Assembly (NCBI GenBank): GCA_023213395.1
Contig: CM041465.1
Span: 203,987,741 to 204,051,740 of the forward strand
Length of the DNA: 64,000 bases
Source: Cycas panzhihuaensis
Lineage: Eukaryota > Cycadophyta
Reading direction: 5' to 3'
The position numbers and the translations under genes are program-made. The notes below the pieces were generated by a model. That model had not been told where the DNA came from and searched no databases. It saw only the letters and a list, made by a program, of their open reading frames with translations. The number at the start of each line of letters is the position of its first letter. Positions within the stretch are counted from its first letter, which is position 1. This document shows, in pieces, positions 1 to 10,707 of this stretch.

Positions 1-663
1 GAAAATAGAGAAAAAGTCCACAAATAATAACACCAAATAGAGCGATTTCACCGATGGTGAACACTTTTCGTATCCAAAAATTATATTTCCAAATATAAAT
101 CAAATACAAAATAGTAGAAAATATGATGCCAAAATGTACAAAATACAAATAGAGTTCCAACAGAATACCTGTACTGACTGCAACAACCACAAAACCCTTC
201 GAGGTAGGGATCCTCCTCAGAATTTGCAGCCCTAAGGCCGAAAATCTGCAATTGCCTTAAGGCCGAAAATGAGGAGGAAATACTCCACAAAAATAGATGA
301 TATGGAATGACCTCAAAGTCCCTATATATAGGCGCACAAACTGGGACATAATGAAGTCAGTTAGAGCAGGGAGGAATGTGCCCAACATAACCATATGAAG
401 TCGGCCATAGCTAGTACATAGAAGTCGGCCAAATTCTGAAAGAGGTCACTTCAAAACCTCACCAATATTCCGATTCAATCAAGTCCCAACTTGAAACCCA
501 CACCTCATTTATGGCACAACATTCTGCCAACCAAGGTATCTCAACCTTGATGAGTGTGTAAGCAGGTACAAGATGGCGGAAAATAACGTACGTGATGTGT
601 TCCTTTTAGGGAGAGTGAAAAAATTATCGAATTTGTATCAAACGTACATATAATTGAAAATAG

Positions 664-735
664 AATGCTTGCTTGAAGTGCTTTTGGAATGCTTGCTTGG
701 AGTATCTTTAGAGTGCTTGCTTGAAGTGATTTTGG
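664..735. repeat. 24-bp minisatellite, three units
   Basis: Three consecutive 24-bp units (664-687, 688-711, 712-735) share the core GCTTGCTTGAAGTG with a few substitutions; a partial fourth unit follows. No coding potential is evident. It lies in the presumed leader of the minus-strand element at the left edge. Confidence 0.75.
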
Positions 736-896
736 AGTGCTGAAATGTAATGCTGATAAGTGAGTGAGGACACTGGATATTGCTCACGATCCGGTGTTTT
801 TACTCACTTTTACAATGGGCTTTTAAGCCTTATAAAAAGAAGGAAGAAAATTTCTTCACTTTTTTTTTTTTTTTTTAAATACAAAAAAAAAAAGTT

Positions 897-1198
897 TTCA
901 CTAAAACAGCAATAACTTTCTCCCACAATAACGAAATTGAGTGTTGGTTTTTGTGCTACAAACTAGACTCAAACTAGACTCAAAGCTTCATCTTCAGGAA
1001 GTGGAATCAAGTCCAAATGAGTTCTGGAAAATTTTTGGCAGTCCTGCAAAGTTGTGATAATATATTTTTTCAGAATTCTTACTAAAAATAACTGTTGTTC
1101 ACTAAAACAGTAATAACTTTCTCATACAGCAACGAAATTGGGTGCCGGTTTTTGTGCTAGAAAGTAGACTCAGAGCCTCATCTTTAACAATTAGAATC
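897..1198. repeat. Imperfect direct repeat, about 100 bp, two copies
   Basis: Copies at 897-1008 and 1098-1198 both begin TTCACTAAAACAG, continue through a block containing AATAACTTTCTC and end near a GAATC. They differ by scattered substitutions and by a short internal doubling of ACTAGACTCA in the first copy. On the minus strand they contain the phrase GAAAGTTATT that recurs in leaders of other elements in the window. Confidence 0.7.
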
Positions 1199-1748
1199 TC
1201 ATCAATTGGAGCTTTGTAGAATATTTTGCAAACCTATGAATTTCAGCAAGCAAATTTTATTTCTACAGAAATTTTAACTTGCTAATATCTCAACACATAA
1301 TACCATATGAAATTTGCATCATTTTTTTATCACCAGGATCCCAATATGGGCAAGGTGAGAGCATACAATGATGAATATTTTAAATGGCTCCAAATTCTTT
1401 AAAAGAAAACGGGTAGAACATCCTCTTACAATCATTCTTTTAAAAGCTGAAAAAAATTCAGTAGCATTTTCCCTTGTTAAATGGACAAAAAAGAGGGGAA
1501 AGAAAAGAAGAATGAGATAGCATAAATGGTCACCAAAGAATTGGAATCCTTGGGCCTTACAACTCCTTGTATTGTGCTTCCAAACCTGCAAAAGAAAAAG
1601 GGAAAGCAAACAATACTAAATATGCTATGATAAGAACTTGAAAATATTTTTAAATCCACTTTCACAATCTCCTTCACCACATGGATTGTGGGGGAGAAGG
1701 ATGTGATGGCTCCATTGCAAGTGCAAGTGAGGAATATAAAGGAAGGAA

Positions 1749-1760
1749 GCTCTGATACCA
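1749..1760 (-). other. Primer-binding site (tRNA-Met type), minus strand
   Basis: The minus strand reads TGGTATCAGAGC, the usual copia/gypsy primer site complementary to the 3' end of initiator tRNA-Met. It lies two bases from the inner end of the LTR at 1763-2070 and shows that the element points leftwards. Confidence 0.65.
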
Positions 1761-1762
1761 CA

Positions 1763-2070
1763 TGAAAAGAGTGGATCTATCCTTCATCTCCATGCACTAG
1801 ACACAAAGGCAAACATGGGAGCAAGAGAGACTTGAGAGAAAGAGAGTAGCTCTCACAAAATGGGGAGGTAAGAATGAGCCTCCTCTATTGAGCTTTTACT
1901 TTTATATTGAGAGAGGGAGCATTAGAGTTAGGTGAAATAAAATTACATATAATGCACATGAAAGTGTATTTCACTTAAGTGATCTAAATTAAAGTTCACT
2001 TAAGACCCTTTTTAGAAATAATCAACTAATGTAATGACCTTGTGACATTAACCTGTTTCAGTTATACACA
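1763..2070 (-). repeat. 5' LTR of a minus-strand element related to Copia-F
   Basis: On the minus strand this block runs from about TGTGTATAAC to TTTTCA, followed by a primer site. It shares with the 3' LTR of Copia-F (62436-62801) the stretch GTTAATGTCACA then GGTCATT, the palindrome CACTTAAGTG and a CTCTAATG segment before a TATA-like region, in the same order, though the rest is diverged. I infer the same LTR family. The outer end is not defined by a matching partner because the other LTR is outside the window. Confidence 0.5.
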
Positions 2071-2304
2071 CAATACTCCATCTAGTACCCCATGCACTAG
2101 ATGAAATGATCGATGCTAATTAGTTTAGCACCAAGAAATAGGGAAACTATGTCTTGAATTGTAATGCATCCTAGGTTAGCGCCATTTGCTATCAACCTAG
2201 GAGGTGCAAGTCTAGGGATTCTATCTAGAACCTACTTGGGGGGGGTGGTGGGGGGACTAGTGTTGTTTCAAGTGTTGCCCTAGGGGAAGGGGTGGGGCTA
2301 GGAG
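2071..2304. other. Spacer with G-rich tract before the gypsy element
   Basis: No gene is seen. A G run at about 2238-2255 could form a quadruplex. The last 45 bases (CTAGGGGAAGGGG-type sequence) resemble the G-rich minisatellite on the far side of the gypsy element at 14330-14525, so the gypsy element appears to have landed inside that array. Confidence 0.55.
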
Positions 2305-2639
2305 TGATGAATATTTATATGTAGTCCTAATGTATATGTGTAGTCTATATATTCATAATGTTCTTTAGGTTTCATCACTTAAAAGGTACTTAAGGAACTT
2401 AATTAACAGTTAGGTATATAGATGCTACATGTCTTGCATGGAACACGCGTCCTACATGCAACAAACTAAAGTTTGTATAAATATGTAAGTCATTCTTCAA
2501 AGAAATCAATGAAGAGAGAAGTTATCCATTCTTTCTCTTATCTGACTCAGGTCTAGAATTCCTATGCATGAACAAGGCCTGAAGGTACTTCCTTGTCTAA
2601 ATTCTAAGAATAACAATTGTCCATAAATCTGAAGGCACA
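2305..2639 (+). repeat. 5' LTR of the gypsy element
   Basis: It matches 13984-14329 along its length, including the end GAAGGCACA, with scattered substitutions. It contains TATAAATATG (about 2476) as a plausible core promoter. Confidence 0.88.
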
Positions 2640-2646
2640 TAATTTT

Positions 2647-2660
2647 TGGTATTAGAGCCA
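2647..2660 (+). other. Primer-binding site of the gypsy element
   Basis: TGGTATTAGAGCCA lies seven bases inside the 5' LTR and differs by one base from the tRNA-Met primer consensus. It fixes the plus orientation. Confidence 0.75.
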
Positions 2661-3270
2661 ACTTTTATTCCTATGAAAATAAAATACTCAAAGTTTTCAG
2701 GGTCCACAGAGGTGTATGGATAGTTCTGCGATCACCGTATGAAACTGTACGGACCCCAAAAAAGAAAAAGTACTCAGAATTTGATGAAATTTTATTAGAA
2801 GATGTGCAGTTGTACAAACATCAATCTGTTCCAAAGGAGTGTCGCCAAAAAATCACTCAAAAAGCAGGAAAATAAAGAAAAAAGAGGGGCATGGATTTGA
2901 AGCTTTTACTACAAATTTCTCTCTGAATTCTCAGGCAAATTCTTCAAAACTAGTCCTGATCTCTTTCTTTTGATCAGATCTATCTCTCAAGTACAAATTT
3001 GCTACATTAAATTTTGTGAATTTTTTCATACAAGAAAATAATGTTTTCAAATGCTAGAAGCCCATTTCTAGTTCAAAGCCATTTTCTCAAAAACCGAACC
3101 TCTAATCAAGAAACTGACTACATATCTAGATAGGTGACTAAAAAAATTTTGATTTAAGCCTATTTCATTTTTCGGCCATACAATTATGTACAGCGATACC
3201 TTTAGACAGAAATTCAGCTTTTTCTCAGTAGTTCTTTTTTCTCTTCTAAATTTTTGATCTTCTTATGGCT

Positions 3271-3311
<41 letters not shown>

Positions 3312-3441
3312 AGGAGGAACGTATAGCTCTATCTAGCGATAAGTACTTCATTGGCAGGTGCACTTTGTTTGAATTTTTTTTGTACAATGGGCATATTGCC
3401 ATAAGCCCTTTCCATAGGCAAACGTACCCCAAACAAACACC
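2661..3441 (+). other. Leader of the gypsy element with GTACGG motif
   Basis: The untranslated leader lies between the primer site and gag. At 2737-2795 it carries CTGTACGGACCCCAAAAA, then CAGAATTTGATGAAATTTT, a motif shared with leaders of Copia-G, Copia-H and a region near 39.7 kb. A CATAC/GTACAG cluster near 3178-3195 is roughly complementary to the upstream cluster. An AT microsatellite lies at 3273-3309. No gene is seen. Confidence 0.65.
3273..3309. repeat. (AT)n microsatellite
   Basis: An uninterrupted dinucleotide AT run of about 18 units in the gypsy leader. Such runs are unstable in length. Confidence 0.95.
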
Positions 3442-4362
3442 ATGTCTCATGATCAAGAGGATTAATCTCAACCAGACATCACTGAACAATTGACAAAAGA
3501 GCTTCATGAACAACAACAAGATGCTCAAGCTTTTGAACAAAATTTGGTCACCAATATGATGACCATGTTTCAATAAATTCTGCAACAACAAGCAATTCTA
3601 GCAATAGTTCCAATTCAGACACCTTCTTTCAAGTTTGATGCAAAAATCAATATACCACTTTTTGAAGGCACAATGAATGCAGACAAGTTAGATGCATGAC
3701 TTCGAAGTCTTGAAGCTTATTTCAAGACACAACAACTCAGTAAAGCACAAAAAGTCATGGTTGTTGAAGTTCATATAGCAAAACAAGCTTTAACATTGTG
3801 GCAAGCTCTCTCTCGCAATCAACCTCCTATTACATAGGTTAATTTCAAAAATATCATACGCAATTGGTTCTACCCTTTGGGATACCTGGATGAACTCACT
3901 GAATGTTGGCTTTATCTTTGACAAGTCTTTGAACAGTCTATTCAGCAATACATTGACGAGTTTATCAAACTTTCCATTTGATTAGAAGTCTCTAACCTTG
4001 ATCATATTCTTAAGTTGAAATTTGTTGGTGGACTCTTTTCATTTCTACAATGTGAAATGGATCTCCTTCAAATTCCTACACTTGAAGTTGCTTACTGTTT
4101 TGCTCTTAAAATTGAGAACAAGTTACAACGGAAGCCTAAACCACCTCCAACACCTGCCTCATCTTCCAAAATAGTTAATGTACAGTGACCAACCAACACA
4201 AAGAAATATTGTTCTTTCCATAAGTGTTCAAGACAGACAGACGCAGAATGTCGAGCACAACATATGTCACGAACTCTGGTCATTAAACCTCAACCACTAC
4301 CGGATCCAGATGACATCATTAACGTTCCTAATTTGTAGGCTCCAAATTTGCATCTTGTATTG
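3442..4362 (+). pseudogene. gag: gag remnant of the gypsy element
   Basis: Translation from the ATG at 3442 gives a Ty3-gypsy Gag broken by about eight stops. It has a glutamine-rich N-terminus, then a retrotransposon-Gag domain (about 3640-4080) including LFEGTMNADKLDA and LRSLEAYFKTQQLSKAQKV, and a proline-rich linker. A cysteine/histidine cluster follows (YCSFHKCSRQTDAEC, about 4208-4252), resembling the CSFHK-type finger at the Gag-protease junction of some plant gypsy elements. Gag would have formed the cytoplasmic particle. The frame runs into the Copia-A insertion and continues beyond it at 10713, in the linker before protease. Confidence 0.75.
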
Positions 4363-4367
4363 ATAAT

Positions 4368-4740
4368 TGTTAACATGGCAGTTAATTATTAAGCCAATTA
4401 GTTAATGTTAATGTGGTTTAATTAAGTGAAAGGGTGTGAAGCCAAAAGGTGCGACTTACTCGAAGGGTCACAACCCTAATCGAGTGACACCTCTTGAGAG
4501 TATAAATGCCTTGAGGCCTTGTGTATTCAACATCGAAGATCATTGTATCAATTCATTGTGCAATAATCAAGCGATCCATCAAGGATCGTTTTGTGGTGGG
4601 TTTTTTCCCGAAAGGGTTTTTCCCACGTAAATTCCTGTGTACTGTGCATCTGTTTTCTGTGTTTCTATTTGTTGCTTGTTGTGTATGATTAAAGATCCTG
4701 CGTATAGGAACATTTGTGTATGATTTCATGTTCCCGAACA
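4368..4740 (+). repeat. 5' LTR of Copia-A
   Basis: 373 bp from TGTTAACATGG to CCCGAACA, matching 10331-10707. It contains the GTGCGACTT region shared with Copia-C LTRs and a TATA box at 4501. Confidence 0.93.
4501..4507 (+). promoter_or_regulatory. TATA box in Copia-A LTR
   Basis: TATAAAT follows GAGAG and precedes GCCTTGAGGCC. The same block occurs in the Copia-A 3' LTR (10465-10471) and Copia-C 5' LTR (16639-16645), while the Copia-C 3' LTR has CATAAAT. Conservation and position suit an RNA polymerase II core promoter. Confidence 0.55.
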
Positions 4741-4753
4741 TGGTATCAGAGCC
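4741..4753 (+). other. Primer-binding site of Copia-A
   Basis: TGGTATCAGAGCC directly abuts the 5' LTR and matches the tRNA-Met primer consensus. Confidence 0.9.
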
Positions 4754-6277
4754 GTAGGGTCTTGCACAACTGAAGCTTGACGGTGACCAAGGCAGTGGGA
4801 TCGCTGGTTGTCGGGTGACGCCATATGACCCAAGACGAGTCTTGAGGGTCCATCAGCCCCAGCATCGTGCAAATGCAGACACAGAAAATCAATGGTTGTT
4901 GAAGCAGTGAAATTCACTATTCAACAGAGGATAAGGGTTTTTGGAGTCAATAATTAGACGTGAAGACCACCTCTGTGGAATGAGTTGGCTCATTGGGGGC
5001 CATTCAAAGCCGGTTGATAACCTGTTTGGGTAATTCAAGCCAGCGGAGCATGCATTGACGGTGATTTGGCGACGATAAGGACAGCCATCTATCTATACAA
5101 GTAAGTAGGGTATATTCCCGCTCAAAGCACTATAAAACTCAAAAAAACAAAGCTTTTTCTAGTGTTGCCTACATTCAGTCTGTATATGGGAGAGATTGGA
5201 GCCTTTATGGAACGTTTTCAGCCTATAATACTAAATTCAGACTGAGCATATGTCAGTATAAATCAACTATTGGTGATTTGTTGAATTGTAGTACCTTTTA
5301 TTTGGGAGTATGACCTCATATTCCAATTGTTTTCACATCCCGAGCCTGCATCTGTGTGTCAAATCATTGTTGGGCTGTTTGTGAGCTGTTTGGAGAATTG
5401 TGTGCATTAATAAAACACTATACATCTGTCTAATGTCTTGCTGAGCGCTTATTTAGTTGGTTGGACGGATTTTAGAGCTGGTCGGGCTCTTTGTATGACT
5501 GTTGGGCGTCTCTTATGGTGGTTGCGGCTGATCTAAGTGCCGATTGGCTTGTACTAGCGTGTTTAGAAGTGGTATGAGCTTGTTTGGAGGTGGTTGGGCG
5601 CTATACAAACCCAAATCTTTAGCCGTTGGTCCGTTTTGATGGAGTGCAGGTCCGTGCGTGGTGCACTGGTCGGCAGGGACCTCTGTGGAGATTTACGGTT
5701 GTGCGGACATCTTTTAGATGTCAATAGACGTGATCTTTCATCGTCTAAACCTCAGACTATATTAAGATACATTTAAGCACATGTTTGTTGGATATTTCAC
5801 CATGTGCGTTAAGTGAAAAGCCACGAGAGTGTTGTTAAAAAGTCGCATTCTTTGGCATATACCCTTTGGTATATTCCATTTGAAATATAACCTTACAAAA
5901 GGCCCTTTTTCCATTGATTTGTATATATTGTGTGATATATTTGGAATATCGTGACCATCCTTGACCCATTTTGAGCGCGGATCGAGGCGTTTTTTGTGAT
6001 TTTCTGACTTGGAGACCGTGCACCTTCACCTTATGGAGTCGACCGTGTACCTTGAGCACTGTTTCACTTGCCTTAATGCTCTTTTTTGGTGCTATTTAAA
6101 GGCGTTTGTGATCTATTTGGAGGAAGAAGTTGTCGGCGACCTGCATCTGCGAGTATAATCGGTGTTTTAAAGCCTCCAGGGATCGCTCTTGGACTAAAGG
6201 AGGACACAAGGGTGCATTTCTGTCCATAATACATTTGTCTGATGTCGTGTGATTCATATTATAGCCCATCATTCGAG
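4754..6277 (+). other. Leader of Copia-A; no gene
   Basis: A 1.5-kb untranslated leader. Like Copia-C it contains repeats around GGTTGGGC and GGGCTGTTT (about 5360-5600) and a phrase TTGTGATTTTCTGACTTGGAGACCG-like near 5994-6018, matching Copia-C near 18080-18105. Short open frames here are not conserved with Copia-C, so I do not call genes. Confidence 0.7.
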
Positions 6278-7120
6278 ATGGAGAAGCTCATGCCTAAGGT
6301 TATCTTTAACAGCAACAATTTTGGCGAATGGAAGGCCAATATGGAGCTTATATTGATGGTGAACCAACTCTAGGGAATCACCAAGGCGAAGCTTGTTTTA
6401 GTTCCACTTGACCATAAGGAGCGTATCAAACTTGAAGCAAAGCAGTTTATGGCCGTTGGTTTACTGAAACTCTCACTGGCACTAGACCAGAGAGCACTGG
6501 TTCACAATCTGGATGACCTAGCCAAGATTTGGACGAAGTTGTGTGATACTTTTGAGAAGAAGAAGACGAATAGGCGTCTTGCACTGATGTTAGAACTACT
6601 CAATTCACGAGTTGAAGATGAGAACAATATCAGCTCCTACCTGAATAAAATAACCGACTTGAGGAACAAGCTAGAAGAATTGAAGCAGAACTCGATCGAT
6701 GATGCACTTTTGTTTGCGATAATCATGTTGAAGATGCCAGTTGCATTCGCCACATTCCAAACCATTTATGGTAGAGATAAAGTGATGGAGGAAAAAACTT
6801 TTGATGGGCTCGAAAACCTAATTCTAATAGAGGATGCCAAGCTAAAACATCATGGATTGCTTGATGGATCTTCATCAAGTCAGGCCCTAGCCATGAAAAC
6901 TCAGAGGAAGGAGGTCGTTAAGGAGGAGAAGTTCACGCAAAGGTCTGGAGAAAGCTCTCAAGCCAAGAAGAAGTTTAATGGAAAGTGCAATTACTGCAAG
7001 AAGGATGGTCACCGCGAAAAGAACTGTTGGTTCAAGCGTCGTGACAAGCGCAAAGGTAACCACGATGATAAAGAAAATAGTGTTGTTGCTCATTGCGTCC
7101 GAGCACAGACCTTGTCAGTC
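6278..7120 (+). pseudogene. gag: gag of Copia-A
   Basis: Starts at ATG 6278, aligned with the gag start of Copia-C and near that of Copia-B. It encodes about 280 residues: an N-terminal domain with FGEWKANMELILMVNQL, a UBN2-type Gag core (AKIWTKLCDTFEKKKTNRR, about 6523-6575) and a CX2CX4HX4C zinc knuckle, CNYCKKDGHREKNC (about 6987-7028), that would bind RNA. A single internal stop near 6371 replaces a tryptophan present in Copia-C (TGG to TAG). The rest of the frame is open, making this the best-preserved gag of the A/B/C group. It continues without a break into protease. Confidence 0.85.
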
Positions 7121-10100
7121 GAGTCAGATCGGAGAGACTATTGGGTGCTGGATTCTGGAGCATAGAAGCACATCTCTTACCAAAAGCGGAACTTTGATAC
7201 GTTGAATGCAAATCAAAGTGGTGTTGAGATCGTTCTTGGAGATGCTCGCGCGTTGCCGGTAGATGGTATCTGTGAAGTTTCCATTGCAGGAGGCAAGTTT
7301 TATAGGGTATATTATGTACCCAAGATGCACGTGAATCTTCTGTCTACTCGGGAGATCTGCAAACAAGGTATGAAAGTGGAGCTCCATAATGATAAGTGCC
7401 TAATAAAGGACCCAAAACAGAACTTTGTTGTCATAGCTACCGAGAAAGTCAGGGACAACTTCTGGGTGTTTGAAATTTTTGAATCTCAGAAGAAGTCCTA
7501 TGCCTTTGTTGCCAACGCGGATGACCAAAGTAAATTGTGGCACAATCGCCTTGGGCACCTTAATTACAGGAGTATTGCACTACTGAAGAGGTTGAAGATG
7601 GTGGAAGGACTGTCATCAGTTTCCTGCTCAGACGGTGTATGCGAAGGGTGTATGTATGGAAAGCATCACCGCTATCCTTTTGCTCGGAATAATGCCTGGA
7701 GAGCCAAGGAGAAGCTGGAGCTTGTGCACTCAGATATTATGGCACCACTCCCAAACCCTTCAATATCAGGAGCCCAATATACACTTGTGTTTGTGGATGA
7801 TTACACCAGGAAATGGGTTTATTTTCTCAAGAATAAGTCAGACGTATTTGATCACTTCCATGATTGGAAAGCGATGGTTGAAAATGAATGTGATTGCAAA
7901 ATAAAATCTTTACGAAGTGATAATGGCAAGGAGTACGACAATCATGCGTTCAATCAGTTTTTCTACAACCATGGTATAAAGCGAGAGTTTACAGTCCCGT
8001 ATACCCCGCAACAGAATGGAGTTGCTGAAAGAAAGAATCATACCATGATGGAGATGGCGAGGTGTATGGTGCACGCTAAAAATCTGCCACCAAAGTTTTG
8101 GGGCGTGTAGCGACTCATCGCTTATATTTTGAGCAGGTACCCACTCAGCGATTCAAGATGACCTCCGAAGAAAAATGGACCAGTCGTAAACCTGTCATTA
8201 GCCATTTAAGAACGTTTGGGTGTATTGCATACGCCCACATCCCAGACGATACCCAAAAGAAGCTAGATCATAAAAGTCTAAAGTGCATATTCATGGGGTA
8301 TTGCACGGAGAACAAAGCCTACAGACTGTGGGATCCACAGGGGGAAAAGATTGTGGTTAGTCGGGATGTTAAATTTGATGAGTCATCGACGTATCATGCT
8401 GAAAGATCATTAGAGAAACCTTTTTACCCTCCCCTTCTCCCATTCCCAGATTCTTCAAACGAAGAGGATGATGAGCCAGTTGTTGTAGCACCTGGGGAAG
8501 CAGGACCAAGTGAGACGAGTAATAGTGAGGAGCCACTGCAAGAAGAAGTACCTCCAGCAACAAGTCATTCTATACCTTTATGCGCAAAGAAAACTATTGA
8601 AGATTCCGATGTGGCGATGCAAACCCTAACTGATGACAGACGAACCAAAAATCAGCATGCTAGTCGAACTCTGTTGGTAGACACCAATGACTCCAGTGAT
8701 CCTGATTCATTTGTTGAACCGAAAGGAGATCCACGATGGAGAGCTGCAATGGAGGAAAAGTATGGTTCTCTAATGAAGAACGATACGTGGGATTTGGTCC
8801 CACTCCCTCCATCGAAGAACCTTGTAGGATGCAAGTGGGTCTATAAGACAAAGTTCTGCTCTGATGGAAGGTGGACAAGTATAAGACTAGACTTGTTGTG
8901 CAAGGATTCGAGCAAAAAGAAGGAATTGACTACGAGGAGACGTTTGCACCAATCTCCATAATGATAACGGTCCGCTTACTCATTTCCTTAGCAATTGTGT
9001 TAGATTGGGACTTACACTAGATGGATGTTAAGTCTGCATTCCTTAATGGGGATCTAAAGGAGGAGATATACATGTCGCAGCCTTTGCAATTCGTTAAGGA
9101 TGGCCAGGAGCATCTTGTTTGCCGTCTGAAAAAAGTCAATCTATGGTTCAAACAAGCACCACTGCTTGGTATGAGAAGATGGATGCCAAGTTGAAAGCTG
9201 AAGGTTTAGAAATTTTAGAACTCAACCCGAACCTGTATGTGAAGAGAAGAGGGACTTCCGTAGTTGCTGGTGTGGTGTATGTGGATGATCTAATCATTGG
9301 CAGTAACCATGGCAAGGTCATAACCGAAGTCAAATCCAATTTGGGACCTTCATTTGACATGACGAATCTCGGGGAACTTCATTATTTCTTGGGCATTCAG
9401 ATTAGGTAGATGAAAGATAGAATCGTGTTGTTGCAATCACAGTATGTGAAGAACTTACTAGAGAGATTTGGAATGCAGCACTGCAAACCTGTTGCAACAC
9501 CATGTGTAAAAGGCACAAGATTGCAGAAGGACATGGCCCAACCTTCTGTAGATGGCATGAAGTATCGTCAGTTGGTAGGGAGTCTGATCTATTTGACTCA
9601 TACCAGGTCGGATATCGCATACGCTATTGGATTGGTTTCCCGCTACATGCTGAATCCTCAGGAGCCTCATTTGGTGGTAGCAAAGCGAATTCTGAAATAT
9701 CTGAAGGGGACAATCAATCTTGGTCTTAAATACCACAGAGGTGAGAAGATCAAGTTGCATGGCTACACAGATACTGATTGGGGAGGAGATTCCGACGATC
9801 AGAAGTCCACTGTTGGATACCTATTTAGTATTGGCAATGGATTTGTTTTGTGGCAGTCGAAGAAGCAGCATACAGTGGCACTATCTTCTACAGAAGCAGA
9901 ATATCAAGGACTCAATACTGGTGCGAAGGAAGCAATATGGTTTCAAGGTCTCTTGGAATTTCTTGGCGTTTCCAATGGACATCCAATTCTCTTCATTGAT
10001 AATCAAAGTACCATTCGCCTGCCGAAGAAACCAGAGTTTCATGCACGTACGAAGCATATCGAGATTCGGCACCATTACATTCTTGAACAGATCAAGTCAG

Positions 10101-10264
10101 GAAAGCTGTAGGTCGACTATTGTCCGACTAAATTATAGCTTGCGGACGTGTTCACCAAGCCACTCACTGAAGATCAATTCACGAAGATGTATACCGGATT
10201 AGGACTCACCAAATTTATCCTTGAGGGGGGATGTATTGAAAAGGATAAAGAAGCTGCAGGATAG
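7121..10264 (+). pseudogene. pol: pol of Copia-A (protease, integrase, RT, RNase H)
   Basis: Domains in order: protease LDSGA (about 7148-7162) followed by a Gln-to-stop change; pre-integrase HHCC finger (7541-7651); integrase with D, D and E at frame positions 178, 240 and 276 from 7202, exact D,D35E spacing; a frameshift near 8100 after PPKFWG; RT from about 8725 with a frameshift near 8870; YVDD at 9278-9289; RNase H 9750-10110 with TDWGG, SSTEAEY and FIDNQS. Relative to Copia-C one alanine codon is missing after VDDYTRK in integrase. Stops at 9016, 9408 and about 10110 replace glutamines or follow C-to-T changes. The product would have cleaved the polyprotein, reverse transcribed the RNA and integrated the cDNA; it can no longer be made whole. 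Confidence 0.9.
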
Positions 10265-10330
10265 TCCCAACCTTCATGATAACTCAACTATTGCACGTTG
10301 CAAGTTCCCCACATTCACATTAAGGGGGGA

Positions 10331-10707
10331 TGTTAACATGGCAGTTAATTATTAAGCCACTTAGTTAATGTTAATATGATTTAATTAAGTGAAAGGGTGT
10401 GAAGCCAAAAGGTGCGACTTATTCAGAGGGTCACAACCCTAATCGAGTGACACCTCTTGGAGAGTATAAATGCCTTGAGGCCTTGTGTATTCAACATCAA
10501 AGATCATTGTATCAATTCATTGTGCAATAATCAAGTGATCCATCAAGGATCGTTTTGTGGTGGGTTTTTTCCCGAAAGGGTTTTTCCCACATAAATTCCT
10601 GTGTACTGTGCATCTGTTATCTGTGTATATTTGTTTGTTTGCTTGCTGTGTATGGTTAAAGATCCTGCGTACGGGAACATTTGTGTATGATTTCATGTTC
10701 CCGAACA
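10331..10707 (+). repeat. 3' LTR of Copia-A
   Basis: 377 bp matching 4368-4740 and preceded by the polypurine tract TAAGGGGGGA. It ends CCCGAACA, after which gypsy sequence resumes. Confidence 0.93.

Larger units (their letters stand above)
1..1748 (-). other. Leader region of a minus-strand LTR retrotransposon; no gene
   Basis: No reading frame of recognisable family is present. Read on the minus strand, this stretch begins just after a primer-binding site (1749-1760) and LTR, so I infer it is the untranslated leader of an element whose gag lies beyond the left edge. It holds a 24-bp tandem repeat (664-735), two direct copies of a phrase containing AAGTTATTACTG on the minus strand (897-1198) and an A/T homopolymer patch near 860-895. 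Similar AAGTTAT phrases occur in leaders of other elements here. It could instead be ordinary intergenic DNA. Confidence 0.4.
4368..10707 (+). mobile_element. Copia-A, Ty1-copia retrotransposon inserted in the gypsy element
   Basis: A complete LTR-to-LTR copia element of 6.3 kb: LTRs 4368-4740 and 10331-10707, primer site 4741, polypurine tract TAAGGGGGGA (10321-10330), gag then pol in copia order. The LTRs differ at roughly 4 percent of positions by eye. The flanks ATAAT (4363-4367) and ATGAC (10708-10712) differ by two transitions, compatible with a decayed 5-bp target-site duplication, and the gypsy frame is continuous across the site if the insert is ignored. It is related to Copia-C and more distantly to Copia-B. 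Stops and frameshifts make it inactive; its integrase triad is preserved. Confidence 0.92.
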
